Of a stretch of 64,000 nucleotides of DNA, positions 27,655 through 35,875 are shown piece after piece (the first letter of the stretch is position 1; each line of letters starts with the position of its first letter). This stretch comes from Bacillota bacterium. Lineage in GTDB: Bacteria; Bacillota; Clostridia; Lachnospirales; Lachnospiraceae. A program made the position numbers and the translations under genes. The stretch spans positions 248,001 to 312,000 of the forward strand of contig JAEWIZ010000022.1 in assembly GCA_023386815.1 (NCBI GenBank). The letters are read 5' to 3'. Below the pieces are notes generated by a model that was not told the DNA's origin, ran no database searches, and worked only from the letters and a program-made list of their open reading frames with translations.

Positions 27655-29052
27655 TTACCATTTCGTATGATAAATTCCTTCCTTATCCTTACGTTCATAG
27701 GTATGTGCCCCAAAGTAATCTCTTTGCGCCTGTAATAAATTCATTGGCAGCTCTGCACTGCGATAGCTGTCATAATAGGATATGGCACTTGTAAAGGCTG
27801 GTACAGAGATACCGGCCGTGATCGCTGTCTTTATTACCTCTCTCCAATCCTCCTGATAACTGCTGATGACATTCTTAAAATAATCAGCTAGCAATAGATT
27901 AGATAGATTTGGATTTTGCTGATATGCACTTGTAATTTGATTCAGGAATTGAGCACGAATGATACAACCGCCACGGAAGATCTTTGCGATATTTCCAAAG
28001 CTTAAATTCCAATCATATTGCTCAGAAGCAGTACGAAGAAGGCTAAAACCCTGTGCATAAGCACAGATCTTACTTGCATAGAGGGCTCTGCGGACTGCTT
28101 CAATAAAGTCCTTCGATTTCTGAACGGTAGCAGTGGGCCCGCTTAGTTGCCTGCTGGCAGCAACACGTTCCTCTTTTCTTGCCGATAGATATCTTTCATA
28201 AACAGCATTAGTAATGGTTGGGATTGGAGAACCTAGATCCAGAGCAATCTGACCGGTCCATTTACCCGTGCCTTTTTGGCCTGCAACATCCAGTATCATA
28301 TCCACTAAATAATTCTCAGAATCCGTATCTTTCTTTGCAAATATTTTAGCGGTGATGTCAATCAAATAACTGCTAAGTTCACCCTGGTTCCATTCCTCAA
28401 AGACCTCGTTAAGTTCTCCCGGAGTTAAATGAAGTACCTCTTTTAATATGGCATAAGCCTCGCTGATTAACTGCATATCAGCATATTCAATCCCATTGTG
28501 AACCATTTTTACAAAATGTCCGGCTCCGTTTTTACCAATATAAGTACTGCAGGGCTCATTATCAACCTTTGCTGAGATTGCTGTGAGTATAGGTTCCATT
28601 ATTTCATAAGCTTCCAGGCTTCCACCGGGCATAATGGCCGGGCCGTTTCTTGCTCCTTCTTCTCCGCCGGAAATACCTGTTCCAAGATATCGGATACGCA
28701 GGGGATTTAATTCCTGGGATCTTCTGATTGTATCCAGGTAATAGGAATTCCCCCCGTCCATAATTAAGTCCCCCTCAGAAAGTAAGGGACGCAATTGTTC
28801 AATTGTCGCATCTACAGCAGTTCCTGCTTTTACCATCAAAATAATCTTGCGTGGCGTCTCAAGAGAATTAACGAAATCCTCCAAGGTATGCGCGCCTACT
28901 ATGTTCTTGTCTTGCGCCTCTTTCAATATTTCATTGGTCTTCTCCGGTGTTCTGTTATATACAGATACCGAAAAGCCATGATCTGCAATATTGAGAGCTA
29001 AGTTCTTACCCATGACTGCTAAACCAATCACACCTACCTGTTGTTTTTTCAT
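27655..29052 (-). CDS. gnd: 6-phosphogluconate dehydrogenase, decarboxylating
   Basis: Converts 6-phosphogluconate to ribulose 5-phosphate. The nucleotide motif GLAVMGKNLALNIADHG is at 9-25 and the substrate motif GTGISGGEEGARNGPAIMPGG near 122. KMVHNGIEYADMQLI carries the catalytic Lys, and the C-terminal ISVPAFTSAISYYDSYR is intact. 465 residues. ATG 29052 follows CAGGTG; the TTG 21 nt upstream is not needed. With zwf it completes most of the oxidative pentose phosphate branch. Confidence 0.96.
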   Translation of the reverse strand: MKKQQVGVIGLAVMGKNLALNIADHGFSVSVYNRTPEKTNEILKEAQDKNIVGAHTLEDFVNSLETPRKIILMVKAGTAVDATIEQLRPLLSEGDLIMDGGNSYYLDTIRRSQELNPLRIRYLGTGISGGEEGARNGPAIMPGGSLEAYEIMEPILTAISAKVDNEPCSTYIGKNGAGHFVKMVHNGIEYADMQLISEAYAILKEVLHLTPGELNEVFEEWNQGELSSYLIDITAKIFAKKDTDSENYLVDMILDVAGQKGTGKWTGQIALDLGSPIPTITNAVYERYLSARKEERVAASRQLSGPTATVQKSKDFIEAVRRALYASKICAYAQGFSLLRTASEQYDWNLSFGNIAKIFRGGCIIRAQFLNQITSAYQQNPNLSNLLLADYFKNVISSYQEDWREVIKTAITAGISVPAFTSAISYYDSYRSAELPMNLLQAQRDYFGAHTYERKDKEGIYHTKW

Positions 29053-29203
29053 AGTAACACCTGTACCTTTCAATGATTAGATGACCCATTCATAAAACGA
29101 ATAGGCTTAAATAATTATACCATTATATCCATTTTATTTCAGAACATATCTACTATTTTACTACATTTCTCTGATAAAATACATTCCCAGGAAATTATTT
29201 CAC

Positions 29204-29437
29204 TTAACCTTCAATGACTTGAAACCCTAAATCCTGCAGCTTGTTTTTAATGACTTCCAGATCTATCTTTTTCATGACAGCGCCTTTTGGAAGAGTCATA
29301 AACCTACCCGCAGTAGCTAGCATGCCCGGCTTTGTAATATCCCGAAATCCTAAGTCAGCCAGGATTTCTGGAAGTTCAGGATACTGAACACACAATTCGT
29401 AAACAGATCTTCTTAAATTTAATACTTTCCCTTCCAT
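29204..29437 (-). CDS. DUF1858 domain protein
   Basis: 77 residues. The pattern SVYELCVQYPELPEILADLGF near the start and PGMLATAGRFMTLPKGA in the middle are the DUF1858 signature. The domain is known both alone and fused to hemerythrin, DUF438 or Ric-type proteins, and may bind a redox ligand. A complete small gene with its own ribosome site (GGAGGG) and ATG. It lies 151 nt upstream of gnd, with room for a promoter between. Confidence 0.8.
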   Translation of the reverse strand: MEGKVLNLRRSVYELCVQYPELPEILADLGFRDITKPGMLATAGRFMTLPKGAVMKKIDLEVIKNKLQDLGFQVIEG

Positions 29438-29599
29438 TTTATACCCTCCATTTTCTATCTCTGTTCCTGTATTTATATTTTATCACTCTTTTTCATTTTA
29501 TTGACTACTATTTTCTATTTTATATTGTATGCAATCTACTTTGTTTTTACTGTGATTCTCGTCACAATTTTTCAAGAATATGCCAAGATGCTTATATGA

Positions 29600-29651
29600 A
29601 AAAATCCGGAAGGCTCTTGTCGTCGCACAATAGCCTTACCGGATATTTTTC
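29600..29651 (-). terminator. Terminator of the nitronate monooxygenase gene
   Basis: ATCCGG-A-AGGCT pairs with AGCCT-TA-CCGGAT around a 19-nt loop. T-runs follow on both strands, so it could be bidirectional. Confidence 0.75.
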
Positions 29652-29794
29652 ATTATGTTTCTTATTATTAGCAAAAACTATCAAATTATTAGCAAAAACA
29701 ATCAAAGCACATAGCGATAGTACTATTTATTGCTAAAGTTATTTTATCTATTTAATGAACGAAATAAATGAAGCCATGTTTATTCCATCGTTCG

Positions 29795-30850
29795 CTAACA
29801 TACAAGCTCATCAAACAGGGCTTTTACCGTAGTCATTTCCTTCAATCGATGAACATTATCTCCGCAGAAGATCAGTCCTTCCTCCAGATTACCCTCCACC
29901 GCGTTAATAAGCGCTTTTGTAATGCAATAGGGTGTTTCCTTGGGATTACAGTGTTCGAGACAATTAAAACATTTGGTCACAGGTATCCTTCCTTGTTTTA
30001 CCGTTTTTAAAAAGGGATTCAGGATAGCACGTCCAGGCATTCCCACCGGACTGATTACTATTTGGATATCCTCTTCCTTTGCATCTATATAAGCTCTTTT
30101 ATAGGCTTCACTGGCATCACATTCCTGTGTCACAACGAATCTGGTTGCAATCTGTACTCCATCTGCACCTAATGAAAGGGCATGTTTAATATCATCCTGA
30201 TCATAGATACCACCACCGATTACTACAGGAATCTTGCGGTTATATTTTTCCTCATACCCCCTTTTGCACTCAATGATACCCTTTATCTCTGAATCATAAT
30301 CCAGCTCATCAATATGATCCAGTTGTTCCTTCGTAAAGCCAAGATGTCCGCCTGCTCGAGGTCCTTCAATGACAATGAAGTCTGCTGTTGTCTTATATTT
30401 ACGATCCCACATCTTTAGAATTACTCCTGCAGCTTTAATACTGGAGACAATGGGTGCAATCTTTGTCTTAAAGCCTTTCACTAATTCAGGCAGGGAAATG
30501 GGAAGTCCAGCACCGGAAATAATCACATCTGCTCCGCCTTCACAGGCCGCTTTTACATATTTATCATATTGCTTTGTTGCTACCATAATATTGACTCCAA
30601 CAATCCCACCTTGAGCAATATCTTTCGCTAACTTGATATGTTTTTTTACCGCAGACAGATTACTCTCAATCTGATGCTTGTTAAAATCAGGTTCATCATA
30701 TCCGATCTGAGCGGTTGAGATGATACCGATTCCGCCTTCTCTTGCAACTGCGCCTGCCAGCTTTGATCTGCTGACCCCTATACCCATACCACCTTGTATA
30801 ATGGGAATTCTAGCCACTAAATCACCAATCACGAATGGTTGCATAATCAT
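29795..30850 (-). CDS. Nitronate monooxygenase family flavoprotein (NPD/FabK-like)
   Basis: An FMN TIM-barrel enzyme of the 2-nitropropane dioxygenase group. GGMGIGVSRSKLAGAVA and GGIGIIS are at the N-terminus, then EGPRAGGHLG (the catalytic-type His) near 168-177, GGGIYDQDDI near 217, and LGADGVQIATRF. A C-terminal extension CFNCLEHCNPKETPYC of about 60 residues is rich in Cys. I associate this form with anaerobes, and it may not have the classical nitronate activity. ATG 30850 is 8 nt after AGGAG. Monocistronic. Confidence 0.88.
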   Translation of the reverse strand: MIMQPFVIGDLVARIPIIQGGMGIGVSRSKLAGAVAREGGIGIISTAQIGYDEPDFNKHQIESNLSAVKKHIKLAKDIAQGGIVGVNIMVATKQYDKYVKAACEGGADVIISGAGLPISLPELVKGFKTKIAPIVSSIKAAGVILKMWDRKYKTTADFIVIEGPRAGGHLGFTKEQLDHIDELDYDSEIKGIIECKRGYEEKYNRKIPVVIGGGIYDQDDIKHALSLGADGVQIATRFVVTQECDASEAYKRAYIDAKEEDIQIVISPVGMPGRAILNPFLKTVKQGRIPVTKCFNCLEHCNPKETPYCITKALINAVEGNLEEGLIFCGDNVHRLKEMTTVKALFDELVC

Positions 30851-31166
30851 ATTATTCTCTCCTAATTATCTGAGTTAACTACGTTATCAAAATAGGTTTA
30901 AAGCTTCCTTAAATTTATTTTGATAATCAAACTATTATATTTGTAATGTTTATTATAAATTATACAAGGCATTGTTGTCAATATATTGTAGTATATTTTT
31001 CTATTTTATGTAGTTTTCAATACTATATATCCACTATTTAACAATTTAAAATATTTTAATTATTATCTGCTGAACTCATATCACGTAAGATCAAAATACA
31101 TATGGTTTATACTATATATTCAATATATACTGAACTTAAATACGAGTATCATATTTTTAAAGTACG
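30851..31166. other. AT-rich spacer upstream of the nitronate monooxygenase gene
   Basis: Very AT-rich with TATA-like words and no gene. It should hold the promoter of the downstream minus-strand gene, but no single -35/-10 pair stands out. Confidence 0.3.
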
Positions 31167-31215
31167 AAAAAAGCTCAGTGAATCAGACCATTTCTGGTCA
31201 ATCTACCCACTGAGC
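31167..31215 (-). terminator. Terminator of the rubrerythrin gene
   Basis: GCTCAGTG pairs with CACTGAGC and an inner GACCA/TGGTC stem closes on TTTC. The minus strand then reads six T. Confidence 0.8.
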
Positions 31216-31276
31216 CTATCATTCAGATCTATGATTTATTACAGTTTATTCTTTGCCGGTCAGAGCTAATCCAATT

Positions 31277-31873
31277 TTATTCAATGAATGGCACCATACT
31301 CGTGCGGATAAAATATCCCTGATCATGGTGACATACCGGACATTCCTTTGGTGCTTCCTTACCCCAATGAATATGGCCGCAGTGCAGGCACATCCAGCCA
31401 ACCTCCACATCTGATACGTATAGCTTATTTTCTTCCAGCAGCTGAGCGAAACGTGCGAATCTGTCGCCATGGGTTTTCTCAATCTTAGCAATCATGTGGA
31501 AGGAAGCAGCGACTTTAGGAAACCCTTCCTCCTTTGCAATATCCCCAAAGGTCTTATAGACAGGATCATATTCCTCATATTCATTATGCTGAGCTGAGCG
31601 CAGCAGCATCGCTAAATCCTCATGAATATCTACCGGGTATCCACCGTCCACATGAATTGTCTGTCCTGATAATTCTTTCAAATGATTGTAGTAAATCTCT
31701 GCATGCTCCTTCTCTTGACCCGCTGTAAATTGAAATACCATTTCGATTACATGCTGGTGTTGTTTTTTTGCCTGAGAAGCACCAAATGTGTATCGGTTTC
31801 TTGCCTGGCTCTCACCAGCAAAAGCTCTCATCAGATTATCCTTCGTTTGACTGTCCTTAAATTCAACCGCCAT
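31277..31873 (-). CDS. rbr: Rubrerythrin
   Basis: A peroxide-scavenging di-iron protein of anaerobes. The N-terminal ferritin-like domain has the helix ligand pairs FAGESQARNRYTF (E20 region) and GQEKEHAEIYY, and later EEGFPKVAASFHMIAKIEKTHGDRF. The C-terminal rubredoxin domain has CLHCGHIHWG and CPVCHHDQGYF. 198 residues, close to the usual size. ATG follows TGGAGG. It lies 81 nt downstream of ric and may share its transcript. Confidence 0.95.
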   Translation of the reverse strand: MAVEFKDSQTKDNLMRAFAGESQARNRYTFGASQAKKQHQHVIEMVFQFTAGQEKEHAEIYYNHLKELSGQTIHVDGGYPVDIHEDLAMLLRSAQHNEYEEYDPVYKTFGDIAKEEGFPKVAASFHMIAKIEKTHGDRFARFAQLLEENKLYVSDVEVGWMCLHCGHIHWGKEAPKECPVCHHDQGYFIRTSMVPFIE

Positions 31874-31953
31874 ATGTTAACCTCCAAAATAAGTTTGGTT
31901 AAAGTATTGCCAGTTGACTTGCCTTCTAACACTCAAACATAAAAATAATTGAA

Positions 31954-32646
31954 TTAATTGTTAGCTCTAGTGTCGTAATTCTTTAGTAATATATTGTTTT
32001 CCAGATGAATATGCTCATGTAAATCCATCTCTAATTCCTCCAGAAGCTCATAGGTCTTACGGAAGGTTCCACAGACATCTTCAGGAATATGATAATGCTT
32101 TGTAGCATGGCGAAGCTTTTCGAGTAATTCTCCTGCGGCTTCATGCTCCGCGATAATGATATTTGACTGTGCCTTAATCTCGTTCTGATTCTCAGCTTCA
32201 TTCTCAAAGGATGGGAATAGCATAGTCTCCTCTCTTAACAAATGTTGCTCCAAATCTGATTTTAACATACCAAATAGTCGGTAAACCTCAAAAAGCTCAG
32301 TATGCTTATTTCCATGAACTCGTAAAATGGTTGATAATAACTCAGCGATTTCCGGCAATGCCTCACGTAAATAATTATGATGACGATCCTCTATATAAGT
32401 GGATAGAACAGTAGGACTCATGGTGTTGAAACTAATGTCCTTATAACTTTCTTCTCTCTCCTTCTGTGCTTCCTCCAGTGCAAGATATATTGCTTCTTCG
32501 GATATCCCCTGTTCTTTGATAACTGCATTTAAATTTCTGTGTCCACCACAGCAAAAATCAATACCGTATCCTCCAAATATTTTACTTGCTCTTGGTAGTT
32601 CTGCCACTACAGCTCCTATTGTAGTATTATGATCTCTAAAATTCAT
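31954..32646 (-). CDS. ric: Iron-sulfur cluster repair di-iron protein (Ric/YtfE/ScdA)
   Basis: Repairs Fe-S clusters damaged by NO or peroxide. The N-terminal ScdA domain is seen as ELPRASKIFGGYGIDFCCGGHRNL (about 14-37), then a hemerythrin-like domain with HHNYLREALPEI, HGNKHTELFEVY, HLLREETMLFPSFE and HEAAGELLEKLRHAT ligands. 230 residues. ATG follows AGGAGGC. A Crp/Fnr-like site at -41.5 and an 11-bp palindrome lie upstream. Confidence 0.94.
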   Translation of the reverse strand: MNFRDHNTTIGAVVAELPRASKIFGGYGIDFCCGGHRNLNAVIKEQGISEEAIYLALEEAQKEREESYKDISFNTMSPTVLSTYIEDRHHNYLREALPEIAELLSTILRVHGNKHTELFEVYRLFGMLKSDLEQHLLREETMLFPSFENEAENQNEIKAQSNIIIAEHEAAGELLEKLRHATKHYHIPEDVCGTFRKTYELLEELEMDLHEHIHLENNILLKNYDTRANN

Positions 32647-32670
32647 AAAAGCCTCCTTTTTGGCTTATCT

Positions 32671-32694
32671 TTTTGAAGGCAAATGCCTTCAAAA
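32671..32694. promoter_or_regulatory. Palindrome in the ric leader
   Basis: TTTTGAAGGCA and TGCCTTCAAAA are exact complements with a 2-nt spacer, 25 nt before the ric ATG. A protein-binding operator, or a hairpin just ahead of the ribosome site, are both possible. Confidence 0.5.
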
Positions 32695-32759
32695 TTGATA
32701 GCCTATCTTCATGTGATATATTTATTAATTCCGGTTTCTTTGTTTCTTTTGATGTTTTC

Positions 32760-32802
32760 AGTATAATCGAGGCTGAGAAAATGTTCTGTGATTGTAATCA
32801 AA
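32760..32802 (-). promoter_or_regulatory. Putative Crp/Fnr-activated promoter of ric
   Basis: On the minus strand a -10 box TATACT (32765-32760) predicts a start near 32753. TGTGATTGTAATCAAA (plus strand, 32787-32802) matches TGTGA-N6-TCACA with one mismatch, and its centre falls exactly at -41.5, the class II activator position. No good -35 box is present, as expected for an activated promoter. Confidence 0.55.
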
Positions 32803-32864
32803 TGTATTCTAATTAATGCTTAAAATAATGATTTATTTGGCTGCTTTTTCTTTATTAAGGAGAT

Positions 32865-32916
32865 AAAAAAACTACCAGATCCTGCATCCATAATTATGAA
32901 TGCAATCTCTGATAGT
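32865..32916 (-). terminator. Terminator of the crp/fnr gene
   Basis: ACTACCAGA pairs with TCTGATAGT and the inner GCATCCATAA with TTATGAATGC. The minus strand continues into seven T. Confidence 0.8.
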
Positions 32917-32930
32917 CTAATTAACATTGT

Positions 32931-33641
32931 TTACCCAGCAATTTCTTGCAATGCTTTTGTATCCAGAATCAATATTGATTTATTATTTACGGATCTAATC
33001 ACACCGTCATTCTCTAGCTGTCCCAATTTCCGGCTTAAGGTTTCTCTGGCAACACCAAGATAGTTGGCAATTCCTTCTCTGCTTAGAGGTAACTGAACTA
33101 ATATTCCTTGGGAATCCTCTATCCCATACTTGGCTGCAAACTCTAAAAGAATACCCCCTACTCTGTTATCCACATTACGAACGCCCATACCCTGCATTGC
33201 GTTTTCCAACCTAGCCATTCGTTCTCCAAGCTCCGAGATAATTTTTATCGCAATCTCCGGATAGTGATGAAGAATATTCTGAAACTCTGTTTTCGATAAG
33301 GAACAGGCTTGTACTGATTGAAGTGCTTCTACATTAAAGGTAGCGGTCCGATCAGTAAGCAGGTTTGTCTCGCCGAAAAAATCCCCTTCCGAAAACACAT
33401 ATAGTATCTGCTCCCTGCCATCCGGTGTGTATTTAAACGCCTTTACACTTCCACCATTTATTATCGTAATTGCTTCTGATTTTTCCCCTTCCCGCAAAAG
33501 AAATTCACCCTTCTTGTACTCCCTATGTAGGATCAAATCCGCAATTTTCTCTAAATGTTCCTTACTAAGAGAAGAAAATATGGGAACCTTATGGATACAT
33601 AGATCGTTTTGGCAATGAAGGCATTGACAAGTTTCTTTCAT
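32931..33641 (-). CDS. Crp/Fnr family transcriptional regulator
   Basis: 236 residues. Cyclic-nucleotide-type sensor fold (GEFLLREGEKSEAITIINGGSVK, EGDFFGETNLLT) and a C-terminal winged helix with LSREGIANYLGVARETLSRKL (about 186-206), where RETLSR is the recognition helix. The N-terminus carries C5, C7, C10 and C15, reminiscent of FNR cluster ligands, so an Fe-S redox or NO sensor is plausible. ATG follows AGAGGTG. A matching site lies in the ric promoter just downstream. Confidence 0.9.
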   Translation of the reverse strand: MKETCQCLHCQNDLCIHKVPIFSSLSKEHLEKIADLILHREYKKGEFLLREGEKSEAITIINGGSVKAFKYTPDGREQILYVFSEGDFFGETNLLTDRTATFNVEALQSVQACSLSKTEFQNILHHYPEIAIKIISELGERMARLENAMQGMGVRNVDNRVGGILLEFAAKYGIEDSQGILVQLPLSREGIANYLGVARETLSRKLGQLENDGVIRSVNNKSILILDTKALQEIAG

Positions 33642-33734
33642 TCTGTGTCACCTCTTTGAGTTTAATAATCTTACATATAAATACACAGTAATTGAGAAAC
33701 TGCATCTTGTCAATGCCTTTCCAAGAAATCGCAT

Positions 33735-33770
33735 AAAAAACGCTCCGTCTTCTACTAGAAAAGACGGAGC
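33735..33770 (-). terminator. Terminator of the first V-type ATPase operon
   Basis: GCTCCGTCTT pairs perfectly with AAGACGGAGC around a 9-nt loop. The minus strand then reads six T. It lies about 60 nt past the subunit D stop. Confidence 0.85.
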
Positions 33771-33830
33771 ATCAGAGTGTTATTCTTTGTTCTAATTTGA
33801 TTCAATTTGATAGCCTTAATTTCTTAAGTA

Positions 33831-34487
33831 TTATTTATCACTGTAATGATGAGCCTTCTCTAACATCATATCTTTTACCTTCATCAGTCGGATCTGAGTA
33901 CTGCGCTCATTTTCATCCAGTTTCATTACAATGAATTTAATTTTTTCTCTCAGTTCCGGGATCATCACATGTTCAAGAGCATTTACACGGCGTCTTGTTT
34001 TCTCAATCTCAGCAGCCATGAGCTGACAGGATTTCTCAATCTCAGCAAGTCTAAGCATATCCGGTAAAACTTCCTGGAGAGATTTCACAGCATCGTCCAA
34101 ATCACTGGAGGTAAAGGCAAAACCATAGGAATAAATATCATTGATATCAGGTGTTTTTGTATGATACTCAAATTTCGGTATCTCAACACTCATAACATTT
34201 TTCTTTGAGGTTTCAAGAAATACCTCTTGCTTTGATGCCATTAAGGATACCTTCAGAATTTCTTCCTGCATGGAGGATCTTGCTAATACAAAGTTCTTAT
34301 TCGCCGTTTGAATACCCTGTTCTACTTTTTCACGAAGTGCTTTATTTTCTCTTACCAAATCCAAGAACTGGCGCATCAGCTCATCACGCTTATCCTTTAA
34401 TAACTTATGTCCACGGATTGCTGTTGTAAGCTTCTTTTTTAGTTTGGTTAGCTCCATTCGCGTTGGATTTACTTGCGTCTTAGCCAA
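33831..34487 (-). CDS. ntpD: V/A-type ATPase subunit D (first set)
   Basis: The central rotor shaft, equivalent to F1 gamma. 218 residues with the two long terminal helices typical of the family: QVNPTRMELTKLKKKL at the start and EIEKTRRRVNALEHVMIPEL near 160-180. The start is TTG 34487, 9 nt after GGGAGG; no nearby ATG fits. Last gene of the nine-gene operon, 14 nt after ntpB and before a strong terminator. Confidence 0.93.
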   Translation of the reverse strand: MAKTQVNPTRMELTKLKKKLTTAIRGHKLLKDKRDELMRQFLDLVRENKALREKVEQGIQTANKNFVLARSSMQEEILKVSLMASKQEVFLETSKKNVMSVEIPKFEYHTKTPDINDIYSYGFAFTSSDLDDAVKSLQEVLPDMLRLAEIEKSCQLMAAEIEKTRRRVNALEHVMIPELREKIKFIVMKLDENERSTQIRLMKVKDMMLEKAHHYSDK

Positions 34488-34501
34488 AGCTTAGCACCTC
34501 C

Positions 34502-35875
34502 CTACTCTTTCCCGTAATACTGATCCAAGAGTTCATCCTTAATTCTCTTAAGCTCGGTTCTAGGAAGAATGGCAAGCAGCTTCCAACCAAGATTCAAGGT
34601 TTCTTCAATATCACGATTTGTTTCATAACCCTGTGAAACATATTCTCGTTCGAAAGCATCCGCAAATTTAGCATACAAAAGATCAATATCCGTCAAAGCA
34701 GCTTCACCAAGTACCACCATCAATTCCTTCGCTTCTTTTCCACGAGCATAGGCAGCAAAGATCTGGTTCATGGTATTGGCATGATCTTTTCTTGTCTTTC
34801 CTTCTCCGATACCCTTGTCCTTCAGACGGGATAAGGAAGGTAATACATCGATCGGAGGCTGGACATTTTTACGATATAACTCACGGCTTAGAATAATCTG
34901 ACCTTCCGTAATATAACCTGTTAAATCCGGAATCGGATGGGTCTTATCATCTTCTGGCATTGTTAAGATAGGAATCATTGTAATACTACCGTTCTTCCCT
35001 TTCTTTCTGCCGGCTCTCTCGTAGAGAGAGGCTAGGTCTGTATACATATAACCTGGGTATCCACGACGTCCCGGAACCTCTTTTCTGGCAGCAGATACTT
35101 CACGTAAAGAATCCGCATAATTTGTAATATCTGTTAAGATAACAAGTACATGCATATCCTTCTCGAAAGCAAGATATTCCGCTGCAGTTAACGCCATACG
35201 AGGTGTAGAGATACGCTCAACTGCCGGATCATTCGCAAGATTAACAAACATAACTGTTCTATCAATAGCTCCTGTTTCCCGGAAGCTCTCTGTAAAGAAG
35301 TTCGCTTCCTCAAAGGTAATACCCATAGCAGCAAATACAACCGCAAAGGGCTCTGTGGTTCCTCGAACCTTCGCTTGCTTTGCAATCTGAGCTGCTAATT
35401 CTGCATGGGGCAAGCCACTGGCTGAAAAAATCGGCAGCTTCTGTCCACGTACCAGGGTATTTAAGCCGTCAATGGCAGATACACCTGTTTGGATAAATTC
35501 CTGAGGATAATTTCTAGCTGCTGGATTCATTGGCAAACCATTGATATCCAAACGCTTATCCGGTAAAATTTCTGGACCGTTATCGATGGGGCGTCCTAAA
35601 CCGTCAAATACACGGCTTAACATATCCTCGGACACACCCAGCTCCATACTTCTACCTAAAAATCGTACCTTACTGCTTGCCAGATTAATACCGGCAGAGC
35701 TTTCGAAAAGCTGTACCAGGGCATTTCCGCCATCAATCTCAAGTACTCGGCAGCGACGCTTTTCACCACTTGCCAGCTCTATCTCTGCCAATTCATCAAA
35801 GGCAACATTTTCAACACCCTTTACTAGCATAAGAGGACCTGCTACCTCTTGAATCGTTCTATACTCCTTTGGCAT
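34502..35875 (-). CDS. ntpB: V/A-type ATPase subunit B (first set)
   Basis: The regulatory, non-catalytic subunit of the A3B3 hexamer. 457 residues. It has GVSAIDGLNTLVRGQKLPIFSASGLPH where catalytic subunits carry a P-loop; a true GKT motif is absent, as expected. Then VFAAMGITFEEA, PGRRGYPGYMYTDLASLYERAG and the C-terminal EETLNLGWKLLAILPRTEL. The ATG overlaps the ntpA stop (TAATG), so the stoichiometric A and B subunits are coupled. Confidence 0.96.
   Translation of the reverse strand: MPKEYRTIQEVAGPLMLVKGVENVAFDELAEIELASGEKRRCRVLEIDGGNALVQLFESSAGINLASSKVRFLGRSMELGVSEDMLSRVFDGLGRPIDNGPEILPDKRLDINGLPMNPAARNYPQEFIQTGVSAIDGLNTLVRGQKLPIFSASGLPHAELAAQIAKQAKVRGTTEPFAVVFAAMGITFEEANFFTESFRETGAIDRTVMFVNLANDPAVERISTPRMALTAAEYLAFEKDMHVLVILTDITNYADSLREVSAARKEVPGRRGYPGYMYTDLASLYERAGRKKGKNGSITMIPILTMPEDDKTHPIPDLTGYITEGQIILSRELYRKNVQPPIDVLPSLSRLKDKGIGEGKTRKDHANTMNQIFAAYARGKEAKELMVVLGEAALTDIDLLYAKFADAFEREYVSQGYETNRDIEETLNLGWKLLAILPRTELKRIKDELLDQYYGKE

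Noticed and set aside
31246..31491. An 81-codon minus-strand frame within rubrerythrin
   Set aside because: It is an out-of-frame shadow of the rubredoxin domain.
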